A stretch of 18,573 nucleotides of DNA from Roseomonas xinghualingensis (GTDB lineage Bacteria > Pseudomonadota > Alphaproteobacteria > Acetobacterales > Acetobacteraceae). Shown one piece after another: positions 1 through 7,250 of this stretch; the stretch's first letter is position 1; the number at the start of each line of letters is the position of its first letter. A program made the position numbers and the translations under genes. The stretch spans positions 1-18,573 of the forward strand of contig NZ_JAOXLP010000051.1 of NCBI RefSeq assembly GCF_025791835.1, written 5' to 3'. The notes beneath the pieces were generated by a model. That model made no database searches. It saw nothing but the letters and a program-made list of their open reading frames with translations, and was not told the origin of the DNA.

Positions 1-78
1 GGCCGCGCGGCGCGAAAGCCCGCCCTCCACTGCCCTAACGACGCGGCTGCGAAGATCCTCCGATAAGGTCCGGCCCAT
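1..78 (-). CDS. IS630-family transposase, N-terminal fragment (26 residues)
   Basis: The minus strand from the ATG at 78-76 gives MGRTLSEDLRSRVVRAVEGG followed by LSRRAA, then runs off the window. This is the familiar N-terminus of alphaproteobacterial IS630 transposases, the start of the helix-turn-helix DNA-binding domain; the catalytic DDE part would lie outside. The start is chosen because the family begins at this Met. The gene is partial only because the window ends. It has the same orientation as the transposase C-terminus at the right edge. Confidence 0.8.
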   Translation of the reverse strand, partial: MGRTLSEDLRSRVVRAVEGGLSRRAA

Positions 79-154
79 CCATGCTGGCCTCCCTACCAGC
101 CATCAGGGTGAATCAGATCGTCGCCGCGTCGGGCAAGAATATTCGAATCAGATC

Positions 155-169
155 GCTCGGATCATGCTC
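155..169 (-). repeat. Putative terminal inverted repeat of left IS630 copy
   Basis: Read inward (minus strand), the first 15 bases match the right-hand element end at 18450-18464 at 10 of 15 positions, including the outermost five (GAGCA) and a TCCG block. A TA dinucleotide follows at 170-171. Imperfect ends of this kind are usual for IS630. Confidence 0.5.
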
Positions 170-171
170 TA

Positions 172-351
172 GATGCCAATGCGCAAGGCCTGCCATCACA
201 GACAGAATTCAAAGAATTCCAGATTGACCAGGGAAACGAAGAGCGTGGCCATGCTCGTTACACGCCTGCAGAAGCGTTATAGACGCCGATCTATCCAGCA
301 ATGACGCACTGCATCTCTTCTCGACGAAGGCGGCAGCAGCCTTCGGGATTC
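172..351. other. Intergenic spacer between IS630 end and kinase gene
   Basis: No credible gene is seen in these 180 bases. They contain a small dyad at 205-219 (GAATTC, AAA, GAATTC) and a hairpin at 325-345 listed separately. No second inverted repeat or transposase remnant was recognised. Confidence 0.5.
325..345 (-). terminator. Hairpin downstream of the kinase gene, possible terminator
   Basis: A perfect 7-bp stem (CGAAGGC/GCCTTCG) with a 7-base loop lies 6 bases beyond the stop codon of the kinase gene, which ends the minus-strand pair. No U-tract follows on the minus strand, so a simple intrinsic terminator is not certain. It may instead be a 3' stabilising hairpin. Confidence 0.35.
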
Positions 352-1605
352 TCAGAGCCTGTTTGAAAGGCCCTCAGCGCTGCTCCCCACTCCATGGTGC
401 GCAGTAGGCAGATCAAGAAGGCTCGCTGCCGCAGCCGCCCCTTCATCAAGCGTCCCGAAAACGAGCTCGATACACTCGATCGGCTCGATCCACCTGATCA
501 GCGCCTGCACCCCCCTCGGATCCAGCCGCTTGCGCACGACAAGGCATTGTTCAAGAAGCCTTTGAAGTGCATCTGCTTTCGGCATAACGCGAGAGCAAGT
601 CGCCACATGAGCCGCGTAGCGTGGAAAGACCAGCGCCCGCACTGGCTTCGCTTCGCCAAAAGGAGGAAGGCAACCATATGGCGGAGGCAAGTAGGCAACC
701 CGTTTGCCGTCGGCCCGCTGGTGCAAAGGCAATTGCTCAAGGACCGGGAAACGCGAGGTTAGAACAGGTATTCCCGTATCCTTGACGCAGAGTGAGAAGG
801 GCACTGGCAAGACATAGAAATCATCATCCCGGAGCAGTGCCATCTCGTCGGAGTAATACTGGAAGCCGGCTTGCACTAACGCCGCTGTCAGGCTCGACTT
901 CCCACTACCCGGGCTGCCCGGAAGAAGCATAGCGCCAGATTGTCCGCCAACAACCCCCGCGTGTATTCCCAGGAAAAAGTCATGTCGGTTCACCGCAGTG
1001 CTCCAGACCAATCCCTTGATCAAAGGCGCTAGTTCTTCGACACCGCAGCAACTACCGCATTCTTCGCCATCCAAGTAAACAGCAATCCCATCACCTGATT
1101 GCACGACATCAACAACAGCATCAGAACAGGCGTCGGCATTTTCGAAATGTGCCAGAACTGGGTGAACGACTGCCGCTTGTTCAGCAGCTGTAAACCGGAT
1201 CCTGAGATTTGAGCTGAGCAAGGTGTAGGAACGCTCTTCTGCGAAGGGCGGCGTGCCCTGTAACAGCTTGGCACCATACTGTTCCACCGCCTGCTCCGTC
1301 GCCTCCATGGGTTCCGCTGGAGCTATGAGAGCGGAGCCATCAAGGAAGCCATGTCGGTTCCAATCGGCAAAGGCTGTTCTCACAAAACCTGCCGCGTCAG
1401 ATGCTGAGACGCCGAAGCTATCCTCCAGTTTTGTGGCAATTCTTGCCTCATCCCAACCATCTTGCAGAAGGCACCAGATAACAGCGGCCGAGGTGTTCAG
1501 AGCATGGATCTCCTGCCGAGGCTCAGAGAACAGCAGGCATCCTTCCTCAAGAAAGAATGAGTGCACACCCGAACTGACTCGCACCGCCGGCACAGCATCA
1601 CTCAT
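352..1605 (-). CDS. PqqD-like / HPr-kinase-like fusion protein (HprK-related kinase)
   Basis: Predicted cytosolic protein of 417 residues. Residues about 9-90 resemble a PqqD-type winged-helix peptide-binding domain (HALNTSAAVIWCLLQDGWDE and following). Residues about 210-300 carry a HPr-kinase-like P-loop core: Walker A GSPGSGKSS at about 230-238, an IHAG motif just before it, and the acidic YYSDE segment about 15 residues after. HPr kinases phosphorylate a serine on a protein partner; HprK-related kinases in exosortase/polysaccharide loci have no established substrate. The ATG at 1605 is preferred over two upstream Mets because an AGGGCGGG ribosome site sits 6 bases before it and its start overlaps the upstream stop by 8 nt (ATGAGTGA), implying translational coupling with the nucleotidyltransferase. 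The fusion and family are clear; the target is unknown. With PqqD and kinase parts joined, the substrate may be peptide-like (inference). Confidence 0.83.
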   Translation of the reverse strand: MSDAVPAVRVSSGVHSFFLEEGCLLFSEPRQEIHALNTSAAVIWCLLQDGWDEARIATKLEDSFGVSASDAAGFVRTAFADWNRHGFLDGSALIAPAEPMEATEQAVEQYGAKLLQGTPPFAEERSYTLLSSNLRIRFTAAEQAAVVHPVLAHFENADACSDAVVDVVQSGDGIAVYLDGEECGSCCGVEELAPLIKGLVWSTAVNRHDFFLGIHAGVVGGQSGAMLLPGSPGSGKSSLTAALVQAGFQYYSDEMALLRDDDFYVLPVPFSLCVKDTGIPVLTSRFPVLEQLPLHQRADGKRVAYLPPPYGCLPPFGEAKPVRALVFPRYAAHVATCSRVMPKADALQRLLEQCLVVRKRLDPRGVQALIRWIEPIECIELVFGTLDEGAAAAASLLDLPTAHHGVGSSAEGLSNRL

Positions 1606-2821
1606 GTGCATCCCGCCCTGATCTTTTACCCGGACGCCCAGACAAAAGGGCCTTGCCACTCAGCCAGAGAGGAAGGGCCAAATAATCATGCAGCAACTTC
1701 ACGGCAGGATAAGCAAAAGCAAGAGGCGCTCCGACGCCGATCATGCGGAGATGCTGTATGCGGGCCGTTGTTGCTGTAGAGAACACGTAGCGCAGCCGAT
1801 CAACCAGCCGCTCGCGCGCGTGCCAATGAAACGCAGATATGGCGAAGACTGACTCAGGCGCTCTTTGGCTGCTGAACAGGCTGGCTTCAACCTGGCGAAT
1901 TAAGGCTTGGCAGGCTTCGTCAGCCTGGATCAGACCCTGCACCTGTTTGGGGATTGGAGCGTCCAAAAGTCGCTCAGCCAATGCCAGGCCAAGCAACAAT
2001 ATTCGCAGCAGCCCTGCTTGCCTTACCCGGCACAGCAATCCATCCCACTCAAGTTCAGGATGCCGCCCAAGAAACTCGGCGATATCGGATATCCAGAGAA
2101 GGCGGGCCCAACGCTCCTTTGCACCGTGAAGCACCGCAACCATGAGCGTATCCTCAGGGGAAAGGAACTGCATCGTCCGGCCAGCCATTAAGGCAGGCAC
2201 TGCACGCTCCCAGACACCCGCCATATCCACGAATGCGCTAAAGGTGCTGGGCGCGAAGGCCCAGTGAGGCTCAACCGGCATTCGCCCTTCGGCGAAGAGG
2301 ATGTCCTGGCCATTATACCGGCGATACGCTCGCATCTGCCTAGCATTGAGATCGCTCGCCTGTGACCGGAACCCGAGTTCGGCGAGGACATGCATCGTCG
2401 GCTGGATCTGCTCTTCATGGATCAGAAAATCGAGGTCGCGATAGCTGCGCAACCTGGGATCGCCGTAGGCTTGATCCGCCAGGGCAGGCCCCTTGAAGGG
2501 GATAGCAGCAATTCCGGCTTCGCCAAGTGCATCAAGAACATGGACAAGCTCGCTTATCGCAAGGTCGGCAGCCCGGCCATGCCCATCCAGAAACTGCAGC
2601 GTCGCATTGCGTAACGGCTCCGGCAGGATGTCTGGCACAGCGTCCAAGAGATGCCGGCATAGCAGCGGGGCCGTACCGTGGATCAGAGACGCTTGGATGA
2701 CGATGCCCCAGTCTGCTTCCCCGCCCAGACCAGCACGCAAGGCCTCTCGACCATCCTCAGAAAGGTTGGTCCTGGCCGTCGCGAGCAGGACACCGGTCTC
2801 GACCGATCGCCTCGTCAGCAT
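1598..2821 (-). CDS. Nucleotidyltransferase family protein (NTP_transf_5 type)
   Basis: 407-residue protein of the uncharacterised nucleotidyltransferase family PF14907. Visible hallmarks are the IPFKGPAL segment (Lys110-Gly111), the R-DLDFLI acidic motif (Asp129 and Asp131, the expected metal ligands) and VEPHW at about 183-187. These belong to a polymerase-beta-like nucleotidyltransferase fold. Homologues occur in polysaccharide loci and beside HPr-kinase-like genes. In some lasso-peptide clusters (paeninodin, pseudomycoidin) a related enzyme acts with the kinase on a phosphorylated peptide. The ATG at 2821 is chosen because a CAGGGG site precedes it closely and the longer open frame (to 2953) adds 44 residues unlike the family. 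Its stop overlaps the kinase start by 8 nt. Family assignment is strong; substrate and product are unknown. Confidence 0.83.
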   Translation of the reverse strand: MLTRRSVETGVLLATARTNLSEDGREALRAGLGGEADWGIVIQASLIHGTAPLLCRHLLDAVPDILPEPLRNATLQFLDGHGRAADLAISELVHVLDALGEAGIAAIPFKGPALADQAYGDPRLRSYRDLDFLIHEEQIQPTMHVLAELGFRSQASDLNARQMRAYRRYNGQDILFAEGRMPVEPHWAFAPSTFSAFVDMAGVWERAVPALMAGRTMQFLSPEDTLMVAVLHGAKERWARLLWISDIAEFLGRHPELEWDGLLCRVRQAGLLRILLLGLALAERLLDAPIPKQVQGLIQADEACQALIRQVEASLFSSQRAPESVFAISAFHWHARERLVDRLRYVFSTATTARIQHLRMIGVGAPLAFAYPAVKLLHDYLALPLWLSGKALLSGRPGKRSGRDAHE

Positions 2822-3114
2822 ATCAACCCCTGACGCCAACCCGCAGGAAGGTCCTGTGACGCGCGTTGTCGTTGCATGCTCCTCTCCGCCAGTTTGACGA
2901 AGCAGGGCACCAAACCCGTAGGAAGCGGGAATAGTGCAGACGGCGTCAGGCACGGCCCAAGCGCGTCGCGGTCGTCCATGGTAGCGAAAGCAGAAACGCC
3001 TGCTGCCGACTTCCGCCCACCGGCCCGGTCCTTCTCAACTCGGGCCCCTTCCATTCGGCCCATTCTAAGCTGGAGGTCCGCTGCCACTCGGTTCGCTGTC
3101 ATCGGAACAGCCAC
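2815..3114 (-). CDS. Possible small protein upstream of the nucleotidyltransferase (doubtful)
   Basis: A 99-codon frame starting at GTG 3114 (or ATG 3102) ends in a TGA that overlaps the nucleotidyltransferase ATG as ATGCTGA, a typical coupling overlap. A weak GGAAG lies upstream of the GTG. The product has Arg/Ala-rich ends, two Cys in the middle and a Pro/Leu-rich stretch (LGPCLTPSALFPLPTGLVPC); no domain was recognised. By hand count its third codon positions are about 64% G+C, not clearly biased, so this may be chance. If real, its position makes it a candidate partner or substrate of the coupled nucleotidyltransferase and kinase (inference). Confidence 0.22.
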   Translation of the reverse strand: MAVPMTANRVAADLQLRMGRMEGARVEKDRAGGRKSAAGVSAFATMDDRDALGPCLTPSALFPLPTGLVPCFVKLAERSMQRQRASQDLPAGWRQGLIC

Positions 3115-3489
3115 TATACGGAGCTTCCATGGCCTCCCGCCTGGCAGCCGGAAGCAGCACTGCGGCAGCAGGCGAGGTCACGGCCGACTTGCCAGCCTCC
3201 CCCGAGAAGCACCAGCAGCCCTCCTCGTCGCTCAAAGAGCTCAACATGGGCCCACTTTACTCATCCAGCACGCCGATTCCTGAGACTTCGTTTCTATACT
3301 GCATTGTTTTTGGGGGTCAGTAAAGGAACTGTCACCAAGCCCAGCCCACAAGATTCGATTCAGGGAGCCATAGGATGGGCCCGCACCCCTACCCACACAC
3401 GGCGAGAGCGGCGGGAGAATTCAGGCATCACAGAAAGTTTTGCTTCCGTACCGTTGCGGTATCGTCCCATTTCGAGGGATGATCAAGCC
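2822..3489. other. Divergent intergenic region (about 670 bases)
   Basis: This stretch separates the minus-strand pair from the plus-strand sugar operon, so it should hold both promoters. A good -10 hexamer (TATACT, 3295-3300) lies about 190 bases before the acyltransferase start, without a convincing -35. A TTGACG at 2894-2899 has no good -10. Apart from the doubtful 99-codon frame, no coding sequence was recognised. A frame running in from 3304 is open into the acyltransferase, but its first 62 residues do not look like the family. Confidence 0.4.
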
Positions 3490-4065
3490 ATGCCGATCAC
3501 AAACGTCCAATATTCTGCCGATGTGTTGATCACGCATCCTGATTTGGTGAATTTGTACGGATGCTCCATCGGGGCTGGAACGAAGATTGGCCCTTTCGTC
3601 GAAATTCAAAAGAATAGTCACATAGGATCACGCTGCAAGATCTCGTCACATTCCTTCATCTGCGAAGGAGTTTCCATAGAAGATGAAGTATTTGTGGGCC
3701 ATGGCGTCGTCTTCACAAATGAACTCTTTCCCCGAGCAACCAATACCGATGGTATGCTGAAAACAGAGGCGGACTGGGAGGTGGTACCCACTATCATTCG
3801 CCGCGGAGCCTCCATCGGCTCGAATTCCACGATTGTGGCCGGCGTTGTGGTGGGGCGCGGGGCCATCATTGGCGCCGGTGCTGTTGTCACCAAAGACGTA
3901 CCGGACTTCTCATTGGTTGTGGGAGTTCCGGCCCGCGTGGTCGGAAACGCCCAGGAAAGAGAACAGCGCCGGCTTCTGGATCAGGCCGCTGAACACATCA
4001 ACAGCTCGCACAAGATCGCTCAGTTCCGACCGCATCAGCATCGGGACAAGGGAGGGACAAGGTGA
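3490..4065 (+). CDS. Left-handed beta-helix N-acyltransferase (WbpD/QdtC-like)
   Basis: 191-residue hexapeptide-repeat acyltransferase. Repeats of the type IGAGTKIG, IGSRCKI, VSIEDEVFVG, IGSNSTIVAGVVVG and IIGAGAVVTKDV run through residues about 25-160, and VVGVPARVVGN closes the helix as in sugar N-acetyltransferases. The VFTNELFPRA segment matches the active-site loop of the 3-amino-sugar N-acyltransferases WbpD, WlbB, QdtC and FdtC. Expected reaction: transfer of an acyl group from acyl-CoA to the 3-amino group of a nucleotide sugar in the cytosol. The ATG at 3490 follows GAGGGA by about 10 bases and gives the length usual for WbpD; the frame is open 186 bases further upstream but that part is unrelated. 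It is the first gene of the operon and its stop overlaps the next start (GTGA). Confidence 0.88.
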   Translation: MPITNVQYSADVLITHPDLVNLYGCSIGAGTKIGPFVEIQKNSHIGSRCKISSHSFICEGVSIEDEVFVGHGVVFTNELFPRATNTDGMLKTEADWEVVPTIIRRGASIGSNSTIVAGVVVGRGAIIGAGAVVTKDVPDFSLVVGVPARVVGNAQEREQRRLLDQAAEHINSSHKIAQFRPHQHRDKGGTR

Positions 4066-5087
4066 TCGGAATCGGCGTCATCGGCTACGGCTACTGGGGA
4101 CCAAACCTTGCACGATGCGTCGCCGACACCGACGGTTGCGCGCTGGTCGGCATTGCTGATTCTTCTCCCGCAGCCCTTATGCGTGCGGGCAAACGCCACC
4201 CCTCCGCCAAGTTGTATGACAGCTGGCGTGATCTGATTGCCGACCCCCGCATCGACGCTGTGCTGATCGCCACCCCCGTCAGCACACACTTCGACCTTGC
4301 GCTGAATGCCTTGCGTGCACGCAAGCATGTTCTCGTAGAGAAGCCGATCACCGCGACCTCCGAGGAGGCGCGCATCCTTATTGATGTTGCATCACATCAC
4401 CGGCTGGTGCTGATGGTCGACCACACCTTTGTCTACACGAGCGCCGTACAGAAGATCAGCGATATCATCGGCTCCGGGGATCTCGGAGATCTGTTCTACT
4501 ACGATTCAACGCGGGTCAATCTTGGACTGTTCCAGCGCGACGTAAACGTCATCTGGGACTTGGCCGTCCATGACCTCTCGATCCTAGATTTCGTCCTGGC
4601 AGAACGCCCGGTTGCCGTATCCGCAAGCGGGGCCGGACACATTCGGGGCAGCCTGGAGAATATGGCCCATCTTACTCTCTTCTATCCTGGAGGCGCGGTG
4701 GCGCATCTCAACGTCAACTGGCTTGCGCCGGTGAAGGTCCGGCAGACGCTAATTGGCGGTAGTCGCCGCATGATCGTCTACAACGACCTCGATCCCATCG
4801 AGAAAATCAAGATCTATGACCGCGGCGTGACAGTCGGTGACGGACACGAGGATATCGATCCGAGGGTTTCCTACCGGACGGGCGATATGTGGGCACCACA
4901 GCTTTCAGTGAAGGAAGCTTTGCTGACCGAGTTGGAACACTTCGTGGACTGCATTGAAACCAGAGCCACGCCGATCACCTCGGGCGCCAGCGGTCTGCAC
5001 GTTGTCGAAACACTGGAGTGTGCCATGGCTTCGCTCCGCCAACGTGGCCATCCCGTGGAAATCGAAGCTCTGATGAGGGCGTCATGA
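4062..5087 (+). CDS. Gfo/Idh/MocA-family sugar-nucleotide oxidoreductase
   Basis: 341-residue NAD(P)-dependent dehydrogenase. The Rossmann motif GVIGYGYWGPN is at residues 5-15, the family signature VEKPI with catalytic Lys94 follows, and D-x3-H (Asp166, His170) lies in the C-terminal alpha/beta domain. Flanked by a WbpD-like acyltransferase and a WbpE/QdtB-like aminotransferase, it is a good candidate for oxidising C3 of a nucleotide sugar (WbpB/WlbA role) so that C3 can be aminated. The start is GTG 4062, preceded by GGGAGG with 7-base spacing and overlapping the upstream stop by 4 nt. Its own TGA overlaps the next ATG. Exact substrate is not determined; no UDP-sugar 6-dehydrogenase is present to confirm a uronate pathway. 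Confidence 0.9.
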   Translation: MIGIGVIGYGYWGPNLARCVADTDGCALVGIADSSPAALMRAGKRHPSAKLYDSWRDLIADPRIDAVLIATPVSTHFDLALNALRARKHVLVEKPITATSEEARILIDVASHHRLVLMVDHTFVYTSAVQKISDIIGSGDLGDLFYYDSTRVNLGLFQRDVNVIWDLAVHDLSILDFVLAERPVAVSASGAGHIRGSLENMAHLTLFYPGGAVAHLNVNWLAPVKVRQTLIGGSRRMIVYNDLDPIEKIKIYDRGVTVGDGHEDIDPRVSYRTGDMWAPQLSVKEALLTELEHFVDCIETRATPITSGASGLHVVETLECAMASLRQRGHPVEIEALMRAS

Positions 5088-6208
5088 TCCCTCTACTTGA
5101 TATCAAGGCACAATACGCCAGCATTAAGGATGAGCTCGACACCGCGGCTCTGGAGGTTCTGGCGAGTGGCGAATATGTCTCCGGCCCCCGAGTTGAGGCC
5201 TTCGAGGCACGTTTCGCGACTTACTGCGGAGCGCGTGAGGCGGTGGCCCTGAACTCCGGAACCTCGGCGCTGCATCTCGCACTGCTTGCTCTGGGTGTCG
5301 AGCCAGGCGCAGAGGTCATCACGGTGGCCATGACCTTCGTCGCCACTGCTGCCGCGATCAAGTACGCCAATGCCGTGCCCGTTCTAGTGGATGTAGACCC
5401 GGAAACCTGGGTTATGGATCCAGCCTCGCTGGAGCGCGCCATCACACCCCGCACCCAGGCCATCATCCCGGTTCATCTGCATGGCAGGCTCGCGGATATG
5501 GATGCGATCCTCGAGATCGCGAAGCGGCATGGCATTCCGGTCATTGAAGATGCCGCTCAAGCCCATGGCGCGCAGCACGCTGGACAGAGTGCCGGCACCT
5601 TTGGTGACATCGGCTGCTTCAGCTTCTATCCAGGTAAGAACCTTGGTGCCTGTGGCGAAGGCGGCGCCATTGTAACCAACCGCCCCGAACTGGCGGCAGC
5701 GGTGCGACAACTCCGAGACTGGGGCCAAGCCGGCCGCTACAATCATGTCCGGCATGGCTTCAACTACCGGATGGATGGCCTGCAAGGCGCATTGCTCGAC
5801 GTCAAGCTGACACATCTTCCGTATTGGACAGAGCGTCGCAGGGAAGTTGCCGCCTTCTACGATAGCCACCTGTCCGGATCTGGACTTGGCATGCCTACGA
5901 AGCCCAGGGAGCTAGAGCACGTCTACCATGTTTACGCCGTCCGCTCCTCTGAGAGGGACCGGCTGCGCGAAGGTCTGATGGATGCTGGCGTTATGACAGG
6001 CCTTCACTACCCACGCCCTGTTCATATGCAGCCGGCCTACCAAGATCTTGGCTACCAGGCTGGTGACTTTCCGGTCTCCGAGCAACTCGCAGCAGAGATG
6101 CTGTCCCTTCCGATCTATCCTGAGTTAACCGCCCAGCAGTTGCAGCGGATTTGCGATGCGCTGCTCAGCCTCTGCGAGGACAGCCATGCCGAAGGTTATG
6201 CTGCCTGA
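5084..6208 (+). CDS. DegT/DnrJ/EryC1 aminotransferase, sugar 3-aminotransferase-like
   Basis: 374-residue PLP-dependent sugar aminotransferase. Seen are LNSGTSALHLAL (about 57-68, phosphate contacts), VIEDAAQAHGA (Asp156, pyridine nitrogen partner) and FSFYPGKNLGACGEGGA with the Schiff-base Lys185. The FYPGKNLGA form is typical of enzymes that aminate a 3-keto nucleotide sugar (WbpE, QdtB, FdtB), agreeing with the preceding dehydrogenase and acyltransferase. Glutamate would be the usual amino donor. The start ATG 5084 overlaps the upstream TGA by 4 nt (ATGA); the open frame extends 22 codons further but that would bury it in the previous gene. Operon position and motif fit are strong; the exact sugar is inferred. 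Confidence 0.92.
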   Translation: MIPLLDIKAQYASIKDELDTAALEVLASGEYVSGPRVEAFEARFATYCGAREAVALNSGTSALHLALLALGVEPGAEVITVAMTFVATAAAIKYANAVPVLVDVDPETWVMDPASLERAITPRTQAIIPVHLHGRLADMDAILEIAKRHGIPVIEDAAQAHGAQHAGQSAGTFGDIGCFSFYPGKNLGACGEGGAIVTNRPELAAAVRQLRDWGQAGRYNHVRHGFNYRMDGLQGALLDVKLTHLPYWTERRREVAAFYDSHLSGSGLGMPTKPRELEHVYHVYAVRSSERDRLREGLMDAGVMTGLHYPRPVHMQPAYQDLGYQAGDFPVSEQLAAEMLSLPIYPELTAQQLQRICDALLSLCEDSHAEGYAA

Positions 6209-7250
6209 TGTCCTGAGGGACGACAATGCACGGAACAGAGCCTCGGACGCAGGCAGCTTGACCAACCCACTGGAAGGCCAGCGCTGCCTCGTGACAGGTG
6301 GCGCCGGCTTCATCGGCTCACATATTGTGGACCTTCTCATCGATGCAGGCTGCTCCGAGATCATCGTTATCGATAATATGATACGCGGGCGCCACGCGAA
6401 CCTGGAGCGCGCCCTGACGAGCGGCAGGGTACGGCTAATTGAGGGAGACATACGAGACACGACCCTAATGCGTGGGCTCGTCCAAGGCACCGACACCGTA
6501 TTCCACCAAGCTGCGCTCCGGATAACGCAGTGCGCTCAAGAACCTCGAACCGCCTTTGAAGTGATGGTGACCGCAACCTACGACCTTATTGAGGAATGTG
6601 TGCGGGCAGATGTACGGAAGATGGTCGTTGCATCCTCCGCCTCGGTCTACGGAATGGCACAAGATTTTCCAACGACCGAGAACCAGAACCCGTATGACAA
6701 CCGTACGCTCTACGGAGCTGCGAAAGCCTTCGGTGAGGGCATGCTTCGCTCCTTTAACGACATGCATGGCCTGGACTATGTGACGCTGCGGTACTTCAAC
6801 GTCTATGGACCACGCATGGACATTCATGGGCGCTACACAGAGGTTCTCGTGCGGTGGATGGACCGCCTTGCCACCGGGCAAGCACCAGTCATCTTCGGCG
6901 ACGGCCTGCAAACCATGGATATGATCCAGGTCAAGGATGTAGCACGAGCCAATATTCTTGCCGCCATCTCCCCTGCCTCCGACGTGGCGCTGAATGTTGG
7001 CAGCGGCGAGGAAACCTCTCTGCTCGAACTTGCGCACCTGCTTGCTCGCATTATGGGACAGCCCGGAACGCAGCTGATCTTTCAGGAGGCGAGGTCAGTT
7101 AATCCCGTTCCGCGCCGACTAGCCGATACCACTGCGGCCCGCGAGGCTATCGGCTTCGAAGCAGCCATTCCACTCGCCGATGGGATGGCCGATCTAGTGG
7201 AATGGTGGCGCGAACAGCGTGAAACGACGGGACTGGGAGCGATCGGATGA
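6186..7250 (+). CDS. NAD-dependent epimerase/dehydratase (extended SDR)
   Basis: 354-residue extended short-chain dehydrogenase/reductase of the UDP-glucose 4-epimerase type. It has TGGAGFIGSH (37-46) for NAD, VVASSASVYG with the catalytic Ser/Thr region, YGAAK (Tyr176, Lys180) and LRYFNVYGPR. Such enzymes act on C4 (sometimes C5/C6) of nucleotide sugars. About 30 residues precede the usual family start, an unusual polar tail. ATG 6186 is chosen for the GAGGA 6 bases upstream, giving a 23-nt overlap with the aminotransferase gene; ATG 6198 is an alternative. It ends with an ATGA overlap to the second aminotransferase, so the two probably act in sequence on one sugar (inference). Confidence 0.88.
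   Translation: MPKVMLPDVLRDDNARNRASDAGSLTNPLEGQRCLVTGGAGFIGSHIVDLLIDAGCSEIIVIDNMIRGRHANLERALTSGRVRLIEGDIRDTTLMRGLVQGTDTVFHQAALRITQCAQEPRTAFEVMVTATYDLIEECVRADVRKMVVASSASVYGMAQDFPTTENQNPYDNRTLYGAAKAFGEGMLRSFNDMHGLDYVTLRYFNVYGPRMDIHGRYTEVLVRWMDRLATGQAPVIFGDGLQTMDMIQVKDVARANILAAISPASDVALNVGSGEETSLLELAHLLARIMGQPGTQLIFQEARSVNPVPRRLADTTAAREAIGFEAAIPLADGMADLVEWWREQRETTGLGAIG

Larger units (their letters stand above)
1..169 (-). mobile_element. IS630-family insertion sequence, 5' part (truncated by window edge)
   Basis: This is the outer end of an IS630/Tc1-mariner-type element whose transposase reads out of the left edge. The supposed terminal inverted repeat, read inward on the minus strand from 169, starts GAGCATGATCCG. 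It agrees at 9 of the first 12 positions with the end seen at 18450 (GAGCAGACTCCG). The element abuts a TA dinucleotide (170-171), the duplication IS630 elements make. About 75 bases lie between the end and the transposase ATG. The boundary is inferred from this comparison. Confidence 0.72.

Noticed and set aside
355..368. GAGCCTGTTTGAAA, reminiscent of some IS5-family element ends
   Set aside because: It falls within the last codons of the kinase gene, has no partner repeat or transposase in the window, and 14 bases are not enough to call an element.
3065..3247. Minus-strand frame with GCWCFSGE, resembling a lasso core with Gly1 and Glu8
   Set aside because: The leader would be only about nine residues, no Thr precedes the core, no ribosome site is seen, and no lasso cyclase or peptidase gene lies nearby. 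Treated as chance.
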